Assembly (NCBI GenBank): GCA_963921195.1
Contig: OY992536.1
Location: 108,650,778-108,714,777 of the forward strand
Direction of reading: 5' to 3'
DNA length: 64,000 nucleotides
From: Pegoplata infirma
Lineage: Eukaryota > Arthropoda > Insecta > Diptera > Anthomyiidae
Made by a program: the position numbers and the translations under genes. Every line of letters begins with the position of its first letter. Positions within the stretch are counted from its first letter, which is position 1. Under the pieces are notes generated by a model. The model searched no databases and had not been told where the DNA came from. It saw only the letters and a list, made by a program, of their open reading frames with translations. Below are positions 12,206 to 22,676 of the stretch, piece by piece.

Positions 12206-12788
12206 TATACCATCCAACCACAGTATGGGGGTATACTCACTTTGTCTTTCCGTGTGTAACACATCGAAATATCGGTTGGGGACCCCACAAAGTATATATA
12301 ATATTGATCCACGATAGAGTCTAAGACATTCTAGCGATGTCCGTCCGTCTGTAAAAATAACGATGCAGTCCAAACCAAAAGAGCTAGACCCCTGAAATTG
12401 GGCAAGAATATCTCTTATGTTACTGGTAAGGTTAAAATCGAAGATGGGCAAAATCGGACCAGGGGAAAAGTTCCCCCTTGAAGAACTAAAACGACCCCTG
12501 AAAATACGATATTTTTACGAGTTTTTTTTTTAATTTTTGCTCAACAAATGTAACATTTGTATGCCATATCGATTTTTTGCAGGCCGCCCCCCTTTGGGGG
12601 CGTGGTTATAGAAATTCATTAAAAATAACGATAAAAGTTATTATTTAAGCGTAAATATCATAAACAAATAATTTGTAAAAATATATAGCGGGGGTACAGG
12701 AGTCCCCTGCGATTTTTTTTTTATTTTAAACGTGTTGGAGGGTATAAAAGATTCGGCACAGCCGAATTTAATACTCTTACTTGTTTTT
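12206..12788 (+). mobile_element. mini-me/DINE-1-like element, subfamily with internal AAACCAAAAGAGCTAGA
   Basis: Ordered blocks are a GTATGGGGGTATACT start, CATCGAAATATCGGT, GGGACCCCACAAAGTATATATA, GACATTCTAGCGATGTCC followed by a short GTCY tract, then a 400-bp body, GGAGGGTATAAAAG, the short palindrome TTCGGCACAGCCGAA, and the CTCTTACTTGTTT end. It resembles 25785-26283 and 35036-35447 in the body (AAAGAGCTAGACCCCTGAA). It is nonautonomous. Confidence 0.8.
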
Positions 12789-12930
12789 TTTTTAATTAAA
12801 AATGGAGAGTTTTACTTTTGCAACATTCGCGTTCATAAAAGGCATACCAATATTTTTTTTAGTACTGCTGCAAATCTAAAAGTTAAAGTAAAAAAAATAA
12901 AATCGGTCCAAATATGTAAAAAAAAATCTA

Positions 12931-13001
12931 CACTGAAAAAAATTTCTTGAACCTTGTCAAAATATTTTACGGTTAAAGTTTCAGATTAATTTTTTTCAGT
13001 G
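12931..13001. mobile_element. 71-bp miniature element of the CACTGAAAAA type
   Basis: CACTGAAAAAAATTTCTTGA at the left faces ATTTTTTTCAGTG at the right, and both ends are flanked by TA (12929-12930, 13002-13003). It is little more than two terminal repeats with a 30-base middle. The terminus matches that of the 44048-45433 element, which may have supplied the ends. Confidence 0.65.
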
Positions 13002-13645
13002 TATTATTTGTCAAATTTGGAAATAGTGTTAGTCAAATTATAAAGACAGATATTATTTATAATTTATATAAAGCTGTATAACCTTTCATTTCTACTTTTC
13101 GCGTTATGTCGCGTTTTGTGAATTCACGCAATTTTTTTTGCAAATTAAATAAAAACAGAAAATACCCTAAAAATCAAAAAAATTCGACGACAATATCTCG
13201 TTGTCCATTACAAATTTCAAAAATGTAATAGCACACATGAATTCAGCGACCAAAAATCCATATAGTACACAAATTTCGATTTTCGATTCAATAGCATTAT
13301 CTCGAAAACCGCTCGACCGTTTTTATAATTTTTTCGATATTCGTATTCACCATGACAAATGCACTGCAATATATTTTTATTTTTTTCATTTTTCAAATAT
13401 CCAAAATTTTGGTGGAAATTGTTACAAAAATCCGAAACTTTGATCGAAGGTCGCCACGGGTAAAAATTAGCGAATTTGTTTTAAATTAATTTAAATAAAA
13501 AAAATGCCTCCAGCTCTTTAAAGGGGCAAGAAAAAAATTTTTGAGATTTTTTTTTTTAAATTTCTTGAACGTAAATTTTTTTTTTTTTTAAAACTTTTTT
13601 TTTTTTTTGCAAAAATAAAACAAAATTTCGCGGATTTTTAATTTA
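13002..13645. other. AT-rich noncoding stretch
   Basis: No element ends are recognised. The 80-codon ORF at 13201-13443 shows no domain and lies in low-complexity sequence. Confidence 0.5.
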
Positions 13646-13934
13646 GGCCTCTGTTCTGTCTTTCACAACTTTTCAATTCACATGAAAATTTCCGAATGAC
13701 ATGAAATCAACTTTAGTGTTTTATTGATCACGTTTTCATTCAAAGTTGAAATCGAATAATTAAAATTTAAAAAATTATAAGAAAAAAAGTGCATTCGTTT
13801 TACTTTCACCAAATTTTATTTATTTGAAACAAAACGAAAAAGAAATTCGGATGTGAAATCTAGAACACCAAAAAAATTCGAAAATTTTCATTTTCACATT
13901 TTTTATGTGAATTACTTTTTTTGGAACAGCGGCC
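13646..13934. mobile_element. PIF/Harbinger-like MITE, 289 bp
   Basis: The termini GGCCTCTGTTC and GAACAGCGGCC are inverted repeats with one mismatch, and both are flanked by TTA (13643-13645, 13935-13937). The subterminal AATTCACATGAAAATTT and TTTTTTATGTGAATTAC also pair. TTA/TAA target duplications are characteristic of PIF/Harbinger; no transposase is present. Confidence 0.65.
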
Positions 13935-13937
13935 TTA

Positions 13938-14689
13938 GTGTATCATAGAATTTTGTTCGAAATTCCTTATAAATAAAATTTTTTTTGTTAAACATTGGAC
14001 TTCTTCATGTTATAAATCATAAAACATGCTAAGTGATTATTTTTTAGCCACTTTTGTGCCAATTTTAGCATATTTTTCTTCATGTGTGCTAAATGGCGTC
14101 TAAAAAACTTGGGGGGAGGTCTACTAAAATTCTATAGTTATCATCAATTGATATGTTTATTTAGATTACATTTAAATCGTATATTTTTTTAAACATTTTT
14201 ATTTGACAAATATTATTGAAATTGTATATTATAATAATATATGTATGTATGTGCGAATGACAGCAATAAATCAAATTTTTATTTTATAATAAACTGATAA
14301 TTAAAAAAAGTTATAAAAAAAGTAGTCTCTTGTTCTTGAGATTAAATTGGACAATAATAAAAAACTGCCAAAACTAATTAAAATTTTAATTTATTAAAAA
14401 TATTCAAATGCAATTGAAAATTTTGCAATATTAAAATATATTTCACAAGATAATGCCACTTAAAAAAAAAGATTATTTGCATGAACTCCCTTTTACTAAT
14501 TAAAAACACAGTGATACAAAATCGAACTTTCCAAATTGGAATAGGATGACACCAAAAGCAAATGAAATTTGATATTTTTCATATCAAAACATTCAAGGCT
14601 TTTTTTTAGTTTAATGCTAGATTTTTTTTTACACGTATTTGAAGTTTATGATTTTAAAGCATTTAAAGTTTTCGTATTTTAAGTATGTC
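13938..14689. other. AT-rich noncoding stretch
   Basis: It contains short ATGTATGTATGT microsatellite sequence near 14241 and many A/T runs. No gene or element termini were identified. Confidence 0.5.
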
Positions 14690-15052
14690 CTACTTTGGGG
14701 ACCCAGGATCCAGCGTCCAAACTTAAGCTCAAAATGACGTTAGCTATAACCGGTATGAATTTAGTTGTCATCGGTCCAGTACTTTTTGAATAACTGAATT
14801 ATTAAAAACAAAAAACTGTGCACCGTTGCGTATGATTGTTATTTAAAGGAAATTACAAAACTACGTATACGCCTCTTATACAGTTTTCAAGTAATTGATA
14901 TTATAATTATAATAATATCTCACCAACTTCAAATGTTTGTAAAAAATCTAGCACTAAACTAAAATAAAACCTTTAGGGGTTTTTTATGAAAAATGTCAAC
15001 TTTCAATTTGGTTTCATCCCCTTCCTATTTTGGTTGTTGCACTGTGAAATTA
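14690..15052 (+). repeat. Interspersed repeat (copy 2 of 3)
   Basis: Aligned by eye with 37905-38282 over its length: AACTTAAGCTCAAAATGACG, GTTAGCTATAACCGGTA, CACCGTTGCGTATGATTGTT, the CACCAACTTCAAATG block, and the shared terminus GTTGTTGCACTGTG. No coding potential and no terminal inverted repeat. The class is unknown. Confidence 0.7.
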
Positions 15053-16057
15053 ATTATTTTTATTTAAGAAATTTTAAATTATTATTTTAGCACCTTTTGA
15101 TTATTTTGAAAAAGAGCAGCAAACATTTTGCTTAGTTTTTCTATTTGTATTCAACTACAGGTTTATTTAAAGACTGACGATTACTTTTTTTATATTTTTG
15201 TCTAAAATGTCAGTATTTTGCATCTTTAATTGCAAATATTACTCTTGTTTTGCATTTGTTTAACTATTACACAAAATGATGTTACAACATTATGCAGTCA
15301 GTGAGTGGCTCTTTGGCATGGTTGGTTATTTAGTATATTTTTTTTGTGGGTTGGTATTTTGCTAGAGAATAAACTATTAAGGGGTTTCACAAAAACATTC
15401 ACAAATGTTGACATAAGTTGATGCGAGAAGTATTTTGAATTTTTAATAATTTTTAAAACAATCTGCTTTTTAAAAACTATTTTTAAAAATGTTCTTATCG
15501 TGAACCCCCCTAATATTACGTTATATTTTTTGTAATACGATATTCCGTTCTTCATTTACACTAATCAGCTATAGACATTGTCATGCAGTAACTACGAAAT
15601 ATGCAAATTAAAATGCTAATAAAAATATATCAAACCATTTCATTGCAACCGCACAAAATATGAATGAAGGTTTTTAGTTTAAAAACAGCTTAGGTGGAAC
15701 TAACTATAACAGTCAATGACTTTTAACAGTTAAGAATTAGTTAAAGTTAAAAAAACAAAGTTTAATATTCAAATAACATACATAACATGGGTTTAATTCA
15801 AATGTGTAATGATGAAATTTGAAAAAAAAATATACTGAAAAAGTTGTAAAATATTAAGGGTATTCACGTTAGTTAAATGTTGTCTTGAAATTTGCAAAAT
15901 GTGAAATATATTACAAAAAACACCAAGGGATTTTGCACTTATAACTTCTTATAAGCTAGTTCCGTAAGGGAAATGGTATGTCGGTCGAAGTTTTTCGAAA
16001 AAAGAATTTAAGTACATATTTTCTAAATTCCGGACACAATTTATTTTATTTCTGCAT
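15053..16057. other. AT-rich stretch with a small inverted-repeat unit
   Basis: Mostly featureless. At 15380-15511 AGGGGTTTCAC pairs with GTGAACCCCCCT, and the adjoining AACATT also pairs, suggesting a MITE of about 132 bp without a clear target duplication. The 85-codon minus-strand ORF at 15298-15555 spans it and is not a credible gene. Confidence 0.45.
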
Positions 16058-16676
16058 CACTGAAAATAAAGTTTTACGAAAGTAATGAAAATTGACATAA
16101 GCTTAATGAAAAATCACTTGTTGTTTCAACCACAAGACAGGTTTTATTTGATCAATACAACTGGTATCATTAAAGTTCCTTTCAATGAATACTTACATGG
16201 GAATAATAAAAATATTCTTAGAACTTGCTTGAAACGAATTATGAAGTTTTTCATGAAATGTATGAAAGTATTCATTGATTAAATGTGGAATAGCAGTAGG
16301 TAAGTGAAGGAAAATTGCAACTTAAATTTGAAATGTTCATTAATAACAATTTTTTTTATTTACGTGATTGTAGTAGGTATACAAGATCGAAAAAATACAC
16401 TTTCAAATTTTTATGGTATTCACTTAGTTTTTTCACATAACATTTTACTCCAACCTTAAATTGTAATACATTTGTAAAACCATGAAATAATATAAAACAA
16501 CGCGGATTTTAGTAAATATAAAAAAATAGCAGTTTAGTTTTTATTTTGAATTTCGTGTAAAAATTCTGCAAAAATCAGCAAAACAAGTTAGAAAAATACA
16601 CTTTCACAGTTTTTTTACCACCAGATTTTACTCAGTTTTCTCACACAAAATTTTTTGATGTCCTTGAATTTTAATA

Positions 16677-17121
16677 CATATCGCTCATTTACTTGTATAG
16701 TGCCATAACTCAAAAAACTTGCAGCCTCACTACAAGAAAATAAAATAAATTTAAAATGAGCTTTTAATTTTATTTCCATACAAATTGTTTTTGTTTTTAA
16801 AATCGACTTTCAAAAAATGTATTGAAAATTTGAAATTTAAAATAAAACTTTTGTTAAAATAGACTTTTTGTTTTCTTGTGGTAAGGGCCTTGATTTTTGA
16901 GTTAATGATACAGATTTGTTCGTTATATCATGATTTATAGTGTGTCGAAAATTTGTATTAATAATATCTTTAAAATTCACCGTTTGAGAAGAGAACACGC
17001 TTTTCTATGTACCGGACTTTTTTTCAAGGGAAACCCAGTTTCAAATGTAAACTTGAAACGCGATTTCTGCCAAATCAAATATTTTGAGTTATGACACTAT
17101 ACAAGTAAATGAGCGTTATGT
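16677..17121. mobile_element. Foldback MITE, CGCTC(A/C)TTTACTTG family (copy 1)
   Basis: ACATATCGCTCATTTACTTG at the left faces CAAGTAAATGAGCGTTATGT at the right, and the inner TATAGTG(C/T)CATAACTCAAAA also pairs. The flanks join as AATACAT/ATGTAAGACC, which corresponds to AATACATTTGTAAAACC in the homologous sequence near 16460, so this is an insertion into a known repeat. The target duplication is not resolved. A second copy is at 20232-20511. Confidence 0.7.
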
Positions 17122-17280
17122 ATGTAAGACCACGAAATAATAAAAACCAACGCGAATTTTGGTAAAAATATTATTAATCAATTATATATCAATTTAAATT
17201 TCGTATAAAAAGTCTAAAAATCACAAAATAAATTCATGCCGCTCGGATCAGCTGTTTTTTGTATACGTTTTGCTCGTTTA

Positions 17281-18477
17281 TAGAGCTGCAAAACTATCGA
17301 TAGTCGTCCCATTCGATATTTTCGATAGTATCGGATATTTTAAGGAATTGTAAGATTTTGCGTAAAATGACGTTTTTTTTCATTACAACTTGGTACTTCT
17401 GAACATACAAATGACAGTTTTTGGCGTTTACTGCCATTCAGTTAATTTTAACTCACTACGGCGATCTTCCGCCATGCAGTGCTTGTTTTGTTCGGACCTT
17501 AAATTTCGCAATAACATTAACACGAGATTACTATCATTGCATTAATACATCAAAAAGTAGAATTATTCCAAAATGATATAAAGATTTTTAAAACAGTTTA
17601 ATTTTTGATTAAGTTTTCAGCAAGTGACAATCGTTTTGAAGCTACCCAGCAAAACTTAGATTACCAAATAAGGTATAAAATAAGGTATAGGATCTCTTAT
17701 TTTATACATTGCAGCATTGATGATTTTAACAGGCGATGAGACTCAAAGTAATGCATCCACATTATCACAAAGAATACCAGTAAGGTATAAAATAAGTCAT
17801 AAATTTATAACGAAGAATACGAGTAAGGTGTAAAATATGTGATATTTTATAGGTTACGAGAAATGAAATAATATAGCATACCAGAAGATAATATATAAGG
17901 TGTTACGAGTAGTGAAAAAGTAATTTTGTATTAAATTTACTCACGTGATTGTAAGTGAGTGTAAGTAGATAAAATATGCACGTGAGTGTGAGTCGTTAGA
18001 AATTTCCTGTCGTGAGCCCATCTCTGGTTTAAACTTATGCATTTTTTTATAAAATAATTATTTTTTATGTTATTGTAATGCATTATGCATCCAATTATAA
18101 ATAATGCATTATTTCAAACTTTCAAATAATACATAATGTAACCAAATATAAGTCATCCATGATTTAATGTTTAGAAATAATAAATATGAAATACATTTTT
18201 TCCAATAATCATGCATTACGTAGCAAATTATTAGTAATGCATTATTTTTCACTTTAAAATAATACGTTGTGGAACAATTGTTTGGTAAGACATCCTAAAA
18301 TAATGCTACAAATAAGGTATATACATTACCTGGTAATGTGTTATATAATCACTACCCATTACCAAAGTTTTGCTGGGTAATATTTTTTCGGCGATAGTAT
18401 CGCTATCGGGTAAAAAATATCGATAGTCCTTTTAAAATAAAACTATCGATAGTACCATCGATAGTTTTGCAGCACTA
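17281..18477. mobile_element. hAT-like MITE carrying a nested 733-bp element
   Basis: The termini TAGAGCTGCAAAAC and (reverse complement) TAGTGCTGCAAAAC continue into ACTATCGAT. They are flanked by an identical 8-bp duplication, CTCGTTTA (17273-17280 and 18478-18485). An 8-bp duplication with TAGNG termini is characteristic of hAT elements. TATCGAT-type palindromes recur subterminally at both ends. Removing the nested 17645-18377 insertion and one TA leaves about 462 bp. No transposase. Confidence 0.8.
17645..18377. mobile_element. CCCAGCAAAAC element, copy A (733 bp)
   Basis: CCCAGCAAAACTTAGATTACC at the left and GTTTTGCTGGG at the right form terminal inverted repeats, flanked by TA (17643-17644, 18378-18379). 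The interior has repeated AAGGTATAAAATAAG blocks and several ATGCATTA palindromes, but no ORF. It is almost identical to 18566-19299 and lies in the same orientation. Confidence 0.85.
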
Positions 18478-18565
18478 CTCGTTTAACAACAGAATAGAGG
18501 CAACAGGTGTCAAATAACAACAAGTTTTATAAACAAAATTTAATGAACTTTTTTTAATAAAACTA

Positions 18566-19299
18566 CCCAGCAAAACTCAGATTACCAAATAAGGTATAAA
18601 ATAAGGTATAGGATCTCTTATTTTATACATTGCAGCATTGATGATTTTAACAGGCGATGAGACTCAAAGTAATGCATCCACATTATCACAAAGAATACCA
18701 GTAAGGTATAAAATAAGTCATAAATTTATAACGAAGAATACGAGTAAGGTGTAAAATATATGATATTTTATAGGTTACGAGGAAGGTATAAAATATAGCA
18801 TACCAGAACATAATATATAAGGTGTTACGAGTAGTGAAAAAGTAGTTTTGTATTAAATTTACTCACGTGATTGTAAGTGAGTGTAAGTAGATAAAATATG
18901 CTCGTGAGTGAGTGTCGTCAGAAATTACCTGACGTGAGCCCATCTCTAGTTTAAACTTATGCATTTTTTTATAAAATAATTATTTTTTATGTAATTGTAA
19001 TGCATTATGCATCCAATTATAAATAATGCATTATTTCAAACTTTCAAATAATACATAATGTAACCAAATTTAAGTCATCCATGATTTAATGTTTAGAAAT
19101 AATAAATATGAAATACATTTTTTCCAATAATCATGCATTACGTAGCAAATTATTAGTAATGCATTATTTTTCACTTGATAATAATACGTTGTGGAACAAA
19201 TGTTTGGTAAGACATCATAAAATAATGCTACAAATAAGTTATATGCATTACCTGGTAATGTGTTATATAATCACTACCCATTACCAAAGTTTTGCTGGG
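18566..19299. mobile_element. CCCAGCAAAAC element, copy B (734 bp)
   Basis: Same termini as copy A and TA flanks (18564-18565, 19300-19301). Copies A and B are in direct orientation with about 190 bp between them. They differ at few positions, for example AAATGAAATAATATAGC in A against GGAAGGTATAAAATATAGC in B. The 68-codon ORF at 19108-19314 has no counterpart function and is not a gene. Confidence 0.85.
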
Positions 19300-19446
19300 T
19301 ACGAAATCTTATGAAGCAACTTTTATGAAATTTGTTCCCAATAAGCATGATTTTTTACTAAGCTTTCGAATTCTTTCATTGGTTAAATGAAAACAAAATA
19401 ATAAACCAGTTTCATTTTTTCCGTGATTTTGATTAAAGAAAAAATT

Positions 19447-20231
19447 TTTTTTGATAAATTTTCCAGAAAAAACTTCTAAGTCGCGGACACAACCCCTTTT
19501 TTAGGAGTTTTTTTGAAGCGTCGCGGGCTAAATGCTAATTGTCACGATAGGATTTTCAACATTTTTAGAAACATTTTTAAAAATGTCGAAAATCATACGT
19601 TATGTAAATATTTTTTTAAGCCTAAAAGTAAGTACGCATCCATTTTTACAAAAAACATTGAAAATCAGTAAATTCAGTCTTATTGTGACAATTGGGCTTA
19701 AGGGACAGAACCATGCCACAAGTTATGTTTCAATGCTTGAGGCATGGTTCTGCTTCTTCACAAAAGTGACAGGTGTTTTTAAATAAAAGGTGTCAAGTTT
19801 TTCATAGATTTTGGTCCACGTGACATGTCACGAGACTTATCAAAACCAATATATTTTTTCTGCAGGGTTGTTAAAAATTTTAGACTGGGTCAAAATTTCT
19901 TGAGGCTTTATATCTCCAGAAGGTTTTATAGTAAGGTAACTCTGAAAGAACTCATATTAAAAAAAAAAAAAAATCTGGCAAATCTACAATTCATTTGTGA
20001 ATAAGTGAAAAAATAAAAAATATCAAATCTGGTTTCTTTAAGCCCCATCAAATGTTTTACTCTTTCTAGCTTGAGTAAGGCTGGATTACTCAATGCTCCG
20101 TTATAAAATAACTCTTCGTTAAATTTAACTTTTTCATACAAATTTTGACATAAGGCTCCGTTAAATCGGCATTTAGCAGCTAACTTTTCATTGAGTAATC
20201 CGCCCTAAGTCGAAGAAAGTAAACAAGTTTA
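19447..20231. other. AT-rich stretch with a strong hairpin
   Basis: At 19706-19752, CAGAACCATGCC faces GGCATGGTTCTG, and the inner CAAG/CTTG also pairs after an A-A mismatch, giving a 16-bp stem with a 13-base loop. Around 19535 and 19676, AATTGTCACGATAGGA and TCTTATTGTGACAATT form a wider inverted repeat, possibly a small MITE. No gene seen. Confidence 0.55.
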
Positions 20232-20511
20232 ACATATCGCTCCTTTACTTGTATAGTGTCATAACTCAAAAAATGCGTTTTTTGAGTTAATGATGCAGAA
20301 TTATTCGCTATATCGTGCTTTATATTGTTTCAAAAATTCGTATTAATATCTTTTATACTCACCGTTTGAACAGAGTGCACGCCATTATTACATTTTCTAT
20401 GTACCGGCCATTTTCAATTAAAAACCAGTTTCAATAGTAAACTTTAAACGGGTTTTCTGCAAAATCAAATATTTTGAGTTGTGACACTATACAAGTAAAG
20501 GAGCGATATGT
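20232..20511. mobile_element. Foldback MITE, CGCTC(A/C)TTTACTTG family (copy 2, 280 bp)
   Basis: ACATATCGCTCCTTTACTTG is the exact reverse complement of the right end, and pairing continues through TATAGTGTCATAACTCAAAA with single mismatches. It is homologous to 16677-17121 but shorter in the centre. Confidence 0.8.
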
Positions 20512-21253
20512 TCAAGATTATTTTTTAAAATTTTATTTCAATTCACATGGGTATAAAATTTAATTAAAAAATTAATCAAATTATTTGATTTCAAATCTTT
20601 GTAAAAATTATTAATGCTAAAACGTAAAGGTTTAATTAAGTCTGCTTTTATCCAGTAAAATCTATTGTTACTAGTATTTTTTATGGTGATGCTAATAATC
20701 TAGGTTTTATGTTTTTAGTTTATCGTTTAAAAAAAAATGGGTTAAATAAGCCATCCATCATTTTCTATATAATTTTCTAGTTTCCCAATTTATGTTAATA
20801 GTCTATCAGCCTAATTAAACAATTAACAGTTTTAATAAGAGAAACAAATATGTAAACACAAGATTCCATGTTAAAATAAAACATTTAATTAAAAACAATT
20901 AAACTATAAACTCATTAATTAATTAGTTATTATTATTATTAAGAGAGAAATTTTATTATTAATTTTTAAATGACTACAAAAATTGCATGATTTTTTTGTT
21001 ATTTTTTTAGCAAACAAACAAAAAAATTCTATAGAAAACAATAAAGATCAGCTGACTTTAAACAAATGCAAAATATTATACGACCATATATTTTATTTAA
21101 AATAAAAAAGGTTTTGTTTAAAAATATAACACCATCCGACAAATTTAAATTTTTGGCCGTACAGATGAACCAAACCAAAAAATTCTGAAAGGATTATTTT
21201 GCATTTTTCGCGAAATATGCAAATTGATGTAGAAATTTTAATGTTTGTTAATG
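20512..21253. other. AT-rich noncoding stretch
   Basis: Low-complexity A/T sequence with no element ends or gene. Confidence 0.6.
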
Positions 21254-21261
21254 TTATAGAG

Positions 21262-22130
21262 CAGCGGTTACCAACCTATGGTACGCGTACCACTAGGGGG
21301 TACGCGAAACGGTCCGCGGGGGTACGCAAAATTTTAGTAATTTTGCCATTCGTTTTAGATTAACCTTTCAATGCTGGTTCCACATCTGGCTTCCAAAGTT
21401 TTCCATAACGTCAGGTTTTTAAGAAAGATTAGGTCAAAGTTCACAAAAAACTTATTTTTGTGCATTTTAGAGAGCATTTTTTGCGATATTTTGAGATCTG
21501 ACCACTTGTTTTCGATTAACCTTTCGATGCTGATTCCAAATATGGTTCCCAAATTTTTCTATGATGTCAGATTTTTGAGAAAATGTATGTCAAAGTTCTC
21601 AAAAAACGTGCTTTTGGGCATTTTTGAAACGGGTTGTGATAGAGTGGAAATTTTGGTACCATTTTGTTAAGCTCAAAATGCCCTTTCATTGTATATACGA
21701 GGGTGTTTCATTCAAAAGTCACGGATCTGCCCGTGTATTAAAAAAAACACATAAAAAAAAAAAATTTAAAAAACATTATATTTCCACCCTCTCTCATAAC
21801 TTTTTTAAGAGTTTAAAAAACGTCCGTTGTTTAAATTTTTGGTGTAGAAACGACTGGTGAAATCAGATTTGCAATATTTTCAGCTGTTTTTGCTCTGCAG
21901 AAAAATCAGCTCAAAATCCGCGTTTTCAGATGCATTGAGCCACTCCATTGTTTTGATCTCCCCTAAATCCTTCAAAAAAGTGATAATACCCGCAGATCAA
22001 AAATTTAAAAATTAACCTTAATATTTATATAAAAAGTTTTTTTAACAAAAACAAAAAACTCGTTAGGGGGTACGCGGCTGACAAAATTTGAAATTAGGGG
22101 TACGCGAGCCAAAAAGGTTGGTAACCACTG
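21262..22130. mobile_element. hAT element, nonautonomous, 869 bp
   Basis: CAGCGGTTACCAACCT at the left and AGGTTGGTAACCACTG at the right are inverted repeats, flanked by an identical 8-bp duplication TTATAGAG (21254-21261, 22131-22138). The CAGNGGTT(A/C)CCAACCT terminus and the 8-bp duplication are classic hAT features. GGTACGCG is repeated near both ends, probably as subterminal transposase-binding motifs. A 156-bp unit starting at 21371 and 21527 is tandemly duplicated in frame, which explains the repetitive 99-codon ORF there. No transposase domain is seen. Confidence 0.9.
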
Positions 22131-22138
22131 TTATAGAG

Positions 22139-22676
22139 TGAACTTTTTGAAGTGAACTTTTTCTACAGTGTAAACATTTTTTATTTTTGCATTTTTCGCA
22201 AAAACGCTAATTGATCTATAAAAACTGGGATACATGTGTATTTCATTTTCGGCCCAACTCTTAGAATTTATTGAACTTATCCATGTTTGTAAAAGTGTGT
22301 CGGGCGGTGTAATAAGTTGTAGTTGTAGATAATACAAACCGTTTTTTTTTTATTTTTGACGTAAGTTAAAAAAATGACACAATTGAATGAAACGTCACAT
22401 TTTTGGGTTAACAAAGCTACTGTCAAATTTTAAACATAACAGATTGACAAATACACTAAAAGAAAACAATCTTCATGATACAAATTCTAGAATGACACAA
22501 TTCACAATTTCGTTACATTTATGAAAACTATGACATGAATAACAATTGGAGCGGTAAGCATTTTTCCGCAATTGTGCTCATACATTTTGTTTGTAGTTTT
22601 CCGTCAAAATCTCAAAATAAAAAATTATAATTTTTGATAAAGAAAACGTAATTTTATAAAAAAAAAAACATCACTG
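22139..22676. other. AT-rich noncoding stretch
   Basis: No element ends recognised. The ORF at 22131-22337 overlaps a repeat boundary and is not credible. Confidence 0.5.

Larger units (their letters stand above)
16058..19446 (+). mobile_element. CACTGAAAA-type element with nested insertions
   Basis: The left end CACTGAAAATAAAG is followed by GTAATGAAAATTGACATAAG and AACTGGTATCATTAAAGTTCC, matching 44048 onward. The far part (about 19303-19440, with CATTGGTTAAATGAAAACAA) matches the far part of the 44048 copy, so the family member is interrupted by later insertions: a foldback MITE (16677-17121), a hAT MITE (17281-18477) and a CCCAGC element (18566-19299). The right terminus is decayed. The short ORF at 16085-16282 is repeat-derived. 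Confidence 0.5.

Noticed and set aside
21371..21670. 99-codon ORF with internally repeated motif
   Set aside because: It is the translation of a 156-bp tandem duplication inside a hAT element, without transposase features.
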